This document shows, in pieces, positions 57,791 to 64,000 of a stretch of 64,000 bases of DNA. A program made the position numbers and the translations under genes. Origin of the DNA: Lentzea cavernae (GTDB lineage: Bacteria; Actinomycetota; Actinomycetes; Mycobacteriales; Pseudonocardiaceae). Numbering within the stretch: the stretch's first letter is position 1; every line of letters starts with the position of its first letter. The stretch spans positions 1-64,000 of the forward strand of contig NZ_BNAR01000003.1 in assembly GCF_014653695.1 (NCBI RefSeq), in the 5' to 3' direction. The notes beneath the pieces are model-generated. The model saw only the letters and a list, made by a program, of their open reading frames with translations, was not told where the DNA came from and made no database searches.

Positions 57791-58195
57791 CTAGAGGCCC
57801 GCGAGCGGCGAGCAACCGCCACCACCGCAGGCGCAGCCGCCGCAGCCCTTGGGCTTGACCGGCTCGGGCAGCGCCTCCGCGGCCCGGCTCCCGACGATCC
57901 CGCCGGCGAACGCGATCGCGAGCGCGCCCACCAGTCCGATGATCCCGGCGGTGACGGCCAGGTCGGCCATGACGAACGCCATCGCGCCCGACACGATCGC
58001 CACCGCGCCGGCCGCGACGTTCGGCACGCCCGCGACCCGGTTGGCCAGCGCGAACGTCTCCTCGTCGCGCAGAGCAGCGGCCGTGCGCACGCCGACGAAG
58101 CGGTTGCGGCGCAGCTTGCCCTGCAGACCCATGAGACCGACCGCGCCGAGAGCGACGCCGAGCACACCCAGGACGACCGACAGCACGATGTTCAC
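57791..58195 (-). CDS. SdpI/YhfL-like membrane protein with Cys-rich tail
   Basis: 134 aa from GTG 58195. Three to four hydrophobic segments, with LRRNRFVGVRTAAALRDEETFALANR after the first, match the SdpI family core. The C-terminus is unusual: KGCGGCACGGGGCSPL contains four cysteines within 11 residues, which could bind a metal. The family includes the SdpI immunity protein, but this copy has no toxin gene beside it. Function unknown. Confidence 0.8.
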   Translation of the reverse strand: MNIVLSVVLGVLGVALGAVGLMGLQGKLRRNRFVGVRTAAALRDEETFALANRVAGVPNVAAGAVAIVSGAMAFVMADLAVTAGIIGLVGALAIAFAGGIVGSRAAEALPEPVKPKGCGGCACGGGGCSPLAGL

Positions 58196-58306
58196 CCCAT
58201 GAGGGTAAGCCGGGACTCGCGTTCACCTCGACCTCACCCCGCCCAGATGTGCCTCAGGCCACCGCCCGGTGCATCGCGCTTGCGCTGCGCTGATACCGTT
58301 GACGAC

Positions 58307-58336
58307 ATGAGCACGGCCCGCCTGCTCCTTATCTAG
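58307..58336 (+). CDS. Leucine leader peptide upstream of leuS (9 aa)
   Basis: ATG AGC ACG GCC CGC CTG CTC CTT ATC TAG encodes MSTARLLLI. Three successive leucine codons just before the stop are the hallmark of ribosome-mediated attenuation. The following CCGCGACGA is reminiscent of the conserved leaders of actinobacterial leuA genes. It lies 110 bp before leuS. Expression is inferred, not shown. Confidence 0.75.
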   Translation: MSTARLLLI

Positions 58337-58404
58337 CCGCGACGACCTGTTCGAGAGACGGTCGGCGCGGCCACCCTCCATGCCCTGTCTGGGCTGGGGG
58401 GTTT
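58336..58404 (+). promoter_or_regulatory. Attenuator hairpins of the leuS leader
   Basis: Hairpin 1 pairs 58336-58347 (GCCGCGACGACC) with 58360-58371 (GGTCGGCGCGGC), 11 of 12 positions. Hairpin 2 pairs 58373-58385 with 58391-58402 (GGGCTGGGGGG side) and is followed by TTT, a terminator-like form. A ribosome stalled at the Leu codons would cover the 5' arm of hairpin 1 and change folding. The alternative antiterminator pairing was not worked out. Confidence 0.65.
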
Positions 58405-58446
58405 CGTCATGTCAGGGGCAGGAACAGACGTGAGAGGGACCTTGAA

Positions 58447-61224
58447 ATGAGCACGGACGCGGCGGAGATTCCCGCCTACCGCTACACCGCCGAGCTGGCG
58501 AACCAGATCGAGGAGCGGTGGCAGCAGTACTGGGAGAACCACGGCACCTACCACGCGCCCAACCCCGTTGGCGCGCTCAAGGGTGACGTGCCCGCGGACA
58601 AGCTGTTCGTGCAGGACATGTTCCCGTACCCGAGCGGCGCAGGCCTGCACGTCGGCCACCCGCTGGGCTTCATCGGCACGGACGTCTTCGCGCGGTACCA
58701 CCGCATGAACGGCCGCAACGTGCTGCACACCATGGGTTTCGACGCGTTCGGCCTGCCCGCGGAGCAGTACGCGGTGCAGACGGGTCAGCACCCGCGCAAG
58801 ACCACCGAGGACAACATCAACACCTACCTGCGCCAGATCCGCAGGCTGGGTCTGGGGCACGACGAGCGCCGTCGCATCTCGACGATCGACCCCGAGTACT
58901 ACAAGTGGACCCAGTGGATCTTCCTGCAGATCTTCAACTCCTTCTACGACGCCGACCTGAAGCGCGCTCGGCCGATCGCCGAGTTGATCTCGCAGTTCGA
59001 GTCTGGAGAGCGGGACGTTCCGGGCGGCGGCACGTGGTCTGAGCTGTCTTTTGCCGACCAGCAAAGGATCTTGGGCGATTTCCGCCTGGCCTACATGTCG
59101 GAGGCGCCCGTCAACTGGTGTCCCGGACTGGGTACTGTGCTGGCGAACGAAGAGGTCACCGCGGACGGTCGCAGTGAGCGTGGCAACTTCCCGGTGTTCA
59201 GGAAAAGCCTGCGCCAGTGGATGATGCGCATCACCGCGTACTCGGACCGGCTGATCGACGACCTGGACAGGCTGGACTGGCCGGACAAGGTCAAAGCCAT
59301 GCAGCGCAACTGGATCGGGCGCTCGCACGGCGCCCGTGTCCGATTTGCGGTGGGAAGCGAGAACATTGAGGTCTTCACGACCCGTCCGGACACGCTGTTC
59401 GGCGCGACCTACGTTGTCCTGGCACCGGAACACGAGCTGGTGGACCAGATTGCGGCGCCCGATCGCGTGGCAGACGTCGCCGCGTACCGGCGCGCAGCGT
59501 CCCTGAAGTCCGAACTGGACCGTCAGGAGAACAAGGAGAAGACCGGCGTCTTCATCGGGGCGTACGCCACGAACCCGGTGAACGGCAAGGAAATGCCCGT
59601 CTACATCGCCGACTACGTGCTGATGGGCTACGGCACGGGCGCGATCATGGCCGTCCCCGGCCAGGACCAGCGCGACTGGGACTTCGCGAAGAAGTTCGAC
59701 CTGCCCATCATCCGCACGGTCCAGCCTTCGGAGGGTTTCGAGGGCGAGGCCTACACCGGTGACGGCCCGGCGGTGAACTCGGGCTTCCTGGACGGCATGG
59801 CGATCGACGACGCCAAGAAGACGATCATCGGCTGGCTGGAGGACAACGGCCACGGCCACGGCACCGTCCAGTTCAAGCTGCGCGACTGGCTGTTCAGCCG
59901 CCAGCGCTACTGGGGCGAGCCGTTCCCGGTCGTCTACGACGAGGCCGGCACCGCCATCGCGCTGCCCGAGTCGATGCTGCCGATCGAGCTGCCCGAGGTC
60001 GACGACTACTCCCCCCGCACGTTCGACCCGGAGGACGCGGACACCGAGCCGTCGCCGCCGCTGTCGCGCGCCACGGAGTGGACGACCGTCGAGCTGGACC
60101 TGGGCGACGGCGTCAAGACCTACCGCCGCGACACGAACACCATGCCGAACTGGGCGGGTTCGTGCTGGTACCAGCTGCGCTACGTCGACCCGGTCGAGAC
60201 CGAGCGGTTCGTCAACCCGGAGAACGAGAAGTACTGGCTGGGCCCGCGCACGGCCGAGCACGGCTCGACCGACCCCGGCGGCGTCGACCTGTACATCGGC
60301 GGCGTCGAGCACGCCGTCCTGCACCTGCTGTACTCGCGCTTCTGGCAGAAGGTCCTGTTCGACCTGGGCCACCTGTCCGGCGACGAGCCGTACCGCCGCC
60401 TGTTCAACCAGGGCTACATCCAGGCGTACGCCTACCGCGACCCGCGCGGCGTGCACGTGCCCGCCGACGAGGTAGTCGAGGCCGACGGCAAGTACCTGTA
60501 CAACGGCGAGGAAGTCACCCGCGAGTACGGGAAGATGGGCAAGAGCCTGAAGAACGTCGTCACGCCGGACGAGATGTGCGAACGGTACGGCGCCGACACC
60601 TTCCGGTTCTACGAGATGTCCATGGGCCCCATGGACGTGTCACGCCCGTGGGCGACCAAGGACGTCGTTGGCGCACAACGCTTCCTGCAGCGCCTGTGGC
60701 GCAACCTGGTCGACGAGACCGACGGCTCCCTGCGCGTCACGACCGAGGAGCCGTCCGCGGAAGCCCTGCGGCTGCTGCACAAGACCATCGCCGGCGTCCA
60801 CGACGACTACGCCAACCTGCGCTACAACACGGCGGGCGCGAAGCTGATCGAGCTGAACAACTACGTCACCAAGCACTACTCGGGCGGCACCCCCCGCGCC
60901 CTGGCCGAGCCCCTGGTCCTGATGCTGGCCCCGCAGGCCCCGCACGTGGCCGAGGAGCTGTGGACGAAGCTGGGCAACGACGGCACCCTGGCCCACGGCC
61001 CGTTCCCGCAGGCCGACGAGCAGTACCTGGTCGAGGACACCGTCGAGTACCCGATCCAGGTCAACGGCAAGGTCCGCTCGCGGGTCGTCGTGTCGGCGTC
61101 CGCGTCGCAGGACGAGATCAAGGCAGCGGCACTGGCCGAGGAGAAGATCGCCGAGCTGGTCGCCGGTGGCGAACCTCGCAAGGTGATCGTCGTCCCCGGC
61201 CGCCTGGTGAACATCGTTCTGTAG
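58447..61224 (+). CDS. leuS: LeuS: leucyl-tRNA synthetase
   Basis: The 925-aa class Ia synthetase carries the HIGH motif as HVGH at 68-71, a CP1 editing domain with a [12 protein letters not shown] threonine-rich site, and KMSKS as KMGKS at 696-700. The C-terminal anticodon-binding and tail domains are intact. GAGAGGG precedes ATG 58447. It charges tRNA-Leu, and the leader upstream suggests control by leucyl-tRNA supply. Confidence 0.98.
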   Translation: MSTDAAEIPAYRYTAELANQIEERWQQYWENHGTYHAPNPVGALKGDVPADKLFVQDMFPYPSGAGLHVGHPLGFIGTDVFARYHRMNGRNVLHTMGFDAFGLPAEQYAVQTGQHPRKTTEDNINTYLRQIRRLGLGHDERRRISTIDPEYYKWTQWIFLQIFNSFYDADLKRARPIAELISQFESGERDVPGGGTWSELSFADQQRILGDFRLAYMSEAPVNWCPGLGTVLANEEVTADGRSERGNFPVFRKSLRQWMMRITAYSDRLIDDLDRLDWPDKVKAMQRNWIGRSHGARVRFAVGSENIEVFTTRPDTLFGATYVVLAPEHELVDQIAAPDRVADVAAYRRAASLKSELDRQENKEKTGVFIGAYATNPVNGKEMPVYIADYVLMGYGTGAIMAVPGQDQRDWDFAKKFDLPIIRTVQPSEGFEGEAYTGDGPAVNSGFLDGMAIDDAKKTIIGWLEDNGHGHGTVQFKLRDWLFSRQRYWGEPFPVVYDEAGTAIALPESMLPIELPEVDDYSPRTFDPEDADTEPSPPLSRATEWTTVELDLGDGVKTYRRDTNTMPNWAGSCWYQLRYVDPVETERFVNPENEKYWLGPRTAEHGSTDPGGVDLYIGGVEHAVLHLLYSRFWQKVLFDLGHLSGDEPYRRLFNQGYIQAYAYRDPRGVHVPADEVVEADGKYLYNGEEVTREYGKMGKSLKNVVTPDEMCERYGADTFRFYEMSMGPMDVSRPWATKDVVGAQRFLQRLWRNLVDETDGSLRVTTEEPSAEALRLLHKTIAGVHDDYANLRYNTAGAKLIELNNYVTKHYSGGTPRALAEPLVLMLAPQAPHVAEELWTKLGNDGTLAHGPFPQADEQYLVEDTVEYPIQVNGKVRSRVVVSASASQDEIKAAALAEEKIAELVAGGEPRKVIVVPGRLVNIVL

Positions 61225-61235
61225 TGACGAGGAGG

Positions 61236-61261
61236 GCCGGCGCGGCTACGGCTGCGCCGGC
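61236..61261 (+). terminator. Bidirectional terminator of leuS and the EcsC-like gene
   Basis: GCCGGCGC pairs with GCGCCGGC around a 10-base loop. It starts 11 bp after the leuS stop and runs into the last codons of the convergent EcsC-like gene. Confidence 0.6.
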
Positions 61262-62007
61262 TCGATCTCGGCAGGCCACGACTCCGGGGCCGGGCCGAAC
61301 GCGTGCCGGGCTGCACGAACGGTGAAAGCGGCCATCGTGGCGTTGGCGGCGCCCCCGATCAGGGCACCGATGCCGAACGGGACTGCCCGGCCGAGCACGA
61401 CGATCCCCTGCTTGGTGCCGTACTTGGTGACGAAGTTCTTGCCCAGGACCTTGTTGATCTGCTTCAACGTCGTCGTGGGCACCGCGCTGACGAGCTGGCG
61501 GGCCCAGTGCTGGCCGGTGCGCTCGGCGACCTTGCCGATGCTCTTGGAGCCGGACTCGCCGAGCAGGATTCCCAGGACGAGGGTCCGGCGGCGCTCGATC
61601 TCGTCGAGCGGAATCCCGTGGATCTCAGCGACCGACAGCACGTAGAGGGTGCTCAGTTCGAGCGAGGTCAACGCCTCACCCGCCGACAACGCCAATGAGA
61701 TCCCGGTGCCGACACCGGGTGCGGCCGCAGCACCCCCGACCGCCGCCCCCGTGCTCGTCAGGGCGCTGACGTACATCTTCTCCAGGGTGCCGATGACCTC
61801 GGCCGGCGTCGACTCGGGGTTCCGCTGGCGGGCACGGGCGATGTTCTTGCGCACCATCGACGTCTGCAGGCCGATGGCCTTGTCCACCAGGTCGAGGATG
61901 GCCTGGCCCGCGCCACCCGGCGACTCCGGTTCCTCGAGGACAGCAGGTGGATCAGCAGGAGCTGCGGAGTTCTTGGCGTCGACCACGGGTCGTATGTCGC
62001 CGAACAC
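61246..62007 (-). CDS. EcsC-like family protein
   Basis: 253 aa. After a 35-residue Pro/Ala-rich start, the core contains a Gly/Ala-rich helix (GGAAAAPGVGTGISLALSAGEALT), an SVAEIHGIPLDEIERR stretch and a second hydrophobic hairpin (FGIGALIGGAANATMAAF). This arrangement resembles EcsC proteins, which have no agreed biochemical function. GTG 62007 is uncertain; GTG 61986 is also possible. It lies 27 bp after the TetR gene and is probably cotranscribed. Confidence 0.72.
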   Translation of the reverse strand: MFGDIRPVVDAKNSAAPADPPAVLEEPESPGGAGQAILDLVDKAIGLQTSMVRKNIARARQRNPESTPAEVIGTLEKMYVSALTSTGAAVGGAAAAPGVGTGISLALSAGEALTSLELSTLYVLSVAEIHGIPLDEIERRRTLVLGILLGESGSKSIGKVAERTGQHWARQLVSAVPTTTLKQINKVLGKNFVTKYGTKQGIVVLGRAVPFGIGALIGGAANATMAAFTVRAARHAFGPAPESWPAEIEPAQP

Positions 62008-62034
62008 CCGGCAAGCGCTACACCGTCGTGCAGG

Positions 62035-62745
62035 TCAGTTCTCCTGGAACCCGATGTCCGCCAGCATCTGGTCCAGCATGCTGTCGAACATCGGCTCCGG
62101 GTTGCTCACCGCGAACGGGAACCGCCCGAACACCTCCAAAGCCACGTGCCCGTACAGCCGAACCCAGGACTGCACCACGTGGTAGATCTTCCCGAGGTTG
62201 AGCACCTCGTCCGCCAAAGTCACCCCGTGCTCCGCCACCGCATCCCGCAGCACCTGCTGGAACCGGACCAGGTCCTCGTGCAGCACCGCGGGCACCTCCT
62301 CGCCCACGTGGTTCGCATCCTCGTTGGACGCGATCAACGGCCCCGCCAGCTGCAGGAACACCGAGCCGAACTGATCGGCTCCCAGGGGATCCCGCGGCGA
62401 GGCGAACACCAAAGCGAACTCCTGCGGGTGGGCCAGCGCCCAACGCCGGAAGGCGTGGCACACGGCGCGAACCTTGCACCCCACCTGGCCTGACGTGTCC
62501 GCGGCCAGGTTCGCGTACAGGGCGGCCGCCATGTCGGCGCAGATGTCGTCGCAGAGCTGGCGCAGCAGCGCGTCGTGCGAGTCGTAGTAGCGGTAGAGCG
62601 CTGGGGCGGTGATGCCCAGTTTGCGTGCGATCGCACGGAGGGTAACCGCATCTTGGCCGTTTTCGACCAAAAGGGTGCGGGCCGCCTGCCGAATCTCACG
62701 CTCGGTCTCGGCGCGGAGTCGTTCTCGGCGAGTGGCCTCGGTCAT
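62035..62745 (-). CDS. TetR/AcrR family transcriptional regulator
   Basis: 236 aa from ATG 62745 with GGAG upstream. The N-terminal HTH (residues 15-60) contains VTLRAIARKLGITAPALYRYYDSHDALL, and the C-terminal ligand domain is of the TetR_C_25-like type. It is divergent from the MMPL transporter gene and most likely represses it. A candidate operator lies in the shared promoter region. Confidence 0.93.
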   Translation of the reverse strand: MTEATRRERLRAETEREIRQAARTLLVENGQDAVTLRAIARKLGITAPALYRYYDSHDALLRQLCDDICADMAAALYANLAADTSGQVGCKVRAVCHAFRRWALAHPQEFALVFASPRDPLGADQFGSVFLQLAGPLIASNEDANHVGEEVPAVLHEDLVRFQQVLRDAVAEHGVTLADEVLNLGKIYHVVQSWVRLYGHVALEVFGRFPFAVSNPEPMFDSMLDQMLADIGFQEN

Positions 62746-62795
62746 ATGTCACTCCATCGGGTTGTAGACCCCGTCCACGGCCCCGTACGGTTTTA

Positions 62796-62820
62796 GTGAA
62801 CGGTGTTTACAAGAGTTCAC
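62796..62820. promoter_or_regulatory. Candidate TetR operator in the tetR-MMPL intergenic region
   Basis: GTGAAC-GGT-GTTTAC (62796-62810) is a near-perfect inverted repeat, and a further GTTCAC half-site follows at 62815-62820. Spacing and centre fit a TetR-family dimer site between the divergent genes. Confidence 0.55.
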
Positions 62821-62857
62821 GGGATTCACAGCACGGTAACCCAGGAGGCCGTCGTCG

Positions 62858-64000
62858 ATGTTCGCGAAGTGGGGCTCTATCGCATATCGCCGCCGGTGGG
62901 TGGTGTTGATCGCGACCGTACTGCTCGCGGTCGTCGGCGGTGTGTGGGGCATCGGCGTGTTCGACAAGCTCAGCCAGGGTGGTTACGAGGCTCCCTCCAG
63001 TGAGGCTGCGCGGGCCGACAAAGTAGCCGAGGAGGCGTTCGGGCGGCAGAACGGTGATGTGATCGTCATTTATCGCGGCGATTTCGCGAACCCGCTCGAG
63101 CTCAAGAAGGTCGCCGACCACATCAGCGGCTTCCCCAAGGACGACGTCCTCAAGGCCGTCGGGCCGGTGCCGTCGGACGACAAGCAGCAGGCGCTCGTCG
63201 CGATCACGCTCAGCAGTGGTGACTCGAACGAGCAGATCAAGCAGTTCCAGGACGTGCAGCCGCAGCTGAAGATCGACGGCTTCACCGAGCAGGTCGGTGG
63301 GCTCGTGCCCACCCAGAAGGCCATCAACGACATGTCCCAGGAGGACCTGACGCGCGCGGAGATGTTCTCGCTGCCGCTGGTCCTGCTGCTGCTCGTGATC
63401 ATTTTCGGCGGTCTGGTCGCGGCCAGCCTCCCGGTCGTCGTCGGCGGGCTCGCGATCATGGGCGCGCTCGGCGTGCTGCACGTCGTCGCGCTGTTCGCCG
63501 AGGTCAACTCGTTCGCGGTCAACGTCGCGTCGTTGCTCGGCCTGGGCATGGCGATCGACTACGGGCTGTTCATGGTCGGGCGGTTCCGCGAGGAGCTGGC
63601 GCAAGGGCGCACCACCGAACAGGCCGTCGGCCGCACGGTCGCGAGTGCCGGACGCACCGTCGTGTTCAGCGCGACGCTGCTGGTCATCGCGCTGGCGGGG
63701 CTGCTGCTCTTCCCGCACGGCTTCCTGAAGTCCCTCGCGTACGGCGGCGTGGCCTCGGTCGCGATCGCGGCGCTGGTCTCGGTCACGCTGCTGCCCGCGC
63801 TGCTCGGCGTGCTCGGCAAGCGGGTCGACAAGCTCGCGATGCCGTGGCGCAAGAAGGAGCCGAGCGAACGCGGCTGGCGCAAGCTCAGCGGCGCGGTCAT
63901 GAAGCGGCCCGTGCTGATCGCCGTGCCGATCATCGGTGTGCTCGTCGCGCTCGGGTCGCCGTTCCTCGGCGTGCAGTTCGGCCAGGTCACCGAGAAGGTC
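62858..64000 (+). CDS. MMPL family transporter (3' end beyond window)
   Basis: 381 residues are visible from ATG 62858, with AGGAGG upstream. An N-terminal helix (WVVLIATVLLAVVGGVWGIGVF) precedes an extracytoplasmic porter-like domain. A cluster of membrane helices then carries VNVASLLGLGMAIDYGLFMV, the conserved GxxxDY proton-relay motif of MMPL/RND proteins. It likely exports a lipid or drug and is probably repressed by the divergent TetR. The frame is open at base 64000. Confidence 0.93.
   Translation, partial: MFAKWGSIAYRRRWVVLIATVLLAVVGGVWGIGVFDKLSQGGYEAPSSEAARADKVAEEAFGRQNGDVIVIYRGDFANPLELKKVADHISGFPKDDVLKAVGPVPSDDKQQALVAITLSSGDSNEQIKQFQDVQPQLKIDGFTEQVGGLVPTQKAINDMSQEDLTRAEMFSLPLVLLLLVIIFGGLVAASLPVVVGGLAIMGALGVLHVVALFAEVNSFAVNVASLLGLGMAIDYGLFMVGRFREELAQGRTTEQAVGRTVASAGRTVVFSATLLVIALAGLLLFPHGFLKSLAYGGVASVAIAALVSVTLLPALLGVLGKRVDKLAMPWRKKEPSERGWRKLSGAVMKRPVLIAVPIIGVLVALGSPFLGVQFGQVTEKV

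Noticed and set aside
58333..60456. 707-codon minus-strand frame opposite leuS
   Set aside because: Antisense shadow of an unambiguous leucyl-tRNA synthetase.

Overview
This window is about 70% GC, uses many GTG starts and has long ATGA/GTGA-coupled gene strings. It holds the chromosomal replication-origin region of an actinomycete. The gene order and protein sequences (PknA/PknB/PstP/FhaA/FhaB/RodA/PbpA block, CwsA, CrgA, SigM-RsmA-TrxB-TrxA, CwlM, MurJ, PcnA) fit the Mycobacteriales/Pseudonocardiales. A Pseudonocardiaceae genome such as Lentzea or Saccharothrix is my best guess; that is inference, because no 16S rRNA is present. No CRISPR array, prophage, insertion sequence or rRNA operon was seen.

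Layout. 1-2.8 kb: SDR oxidoreductase, unknown protein, quinone oxidoreductase, all minus, then tRNA-Leu(CAG). 3.0-12.7 kb: plus-strand Ser/Thr phospho-signalling and cell-wall operon fhaA-fhaB-pstP-rodA-pbpA-pknA-pknB. 12.8-21.4 kb: PabA/TrpG amidotransferase, FprA reductase with an iron box, class E sortase plus a tiny coupled membrane protein, crgA, PH-domain protein, rhomboid, cyclophilin, cwsA, a lipoprotein, DoxX, tRNA-Ala, a DLW-39 peptide and tRNA-Ile. 21.4-33.5 kb: the minus-strand replication block, in transcription order dnaA, (oriC), dnaN, gnd, recF, DUF721, gyrB, gyrA, DUF3566. 33.8-40 kb: the plus-strand rpmH-rnpA-yidD-yidC-jag string, a phosphatase-like gene on minus, then rsmG-parA-parB with clustered parS sites. 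40-55 kb: secreted crystallin-like protein, Ddl-type ligase, aminotransferase (with an internal parS), GNAT, cwlM, trxA, trxB, anti-sigma factor, sigM, a pseudokinase, murJ, DUF6049, NUDIX, and divergent pcnA. 55-64 kb: LuxR-type HTH, MFS, YqgE, SdpI-like protein, a leucine leader peptide and leuS, EcsC-like, TetR and a divergent MMPL transporter cut by the window end.

How the parts work together. DnaA, DnaN, RecF and gyrase start and sustain replication at oriC, while ParA/ParB with five parS sites segregate the new origins. PknA/PknB, PstP and the FHA proteins form a phospho-signalling circuit likely to steer RodA/PbpA, CwlM and the MurJ/pseudokinase pair, so the two flanks of the origin jointly control envelope growth. 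SigM, RsmA, TrxB and TrxA form a redox/envelope stress unit.

The most notable observations are: a tenfold CCCGGG-centred 12-bp motif array inside oriC; perfect DnaA boxes lying outside the dnaA-dnaN gap (in DUF721 and beside crgA); a leucine-codon leader peptide plus hairpins before leuS; a 164-residue Tyr-Gly-Gln low-complexity linker in FhaA; a CwlM that keeps a full zinc-ligand set; and a mycobacterial-type MviN that is split into two genes.
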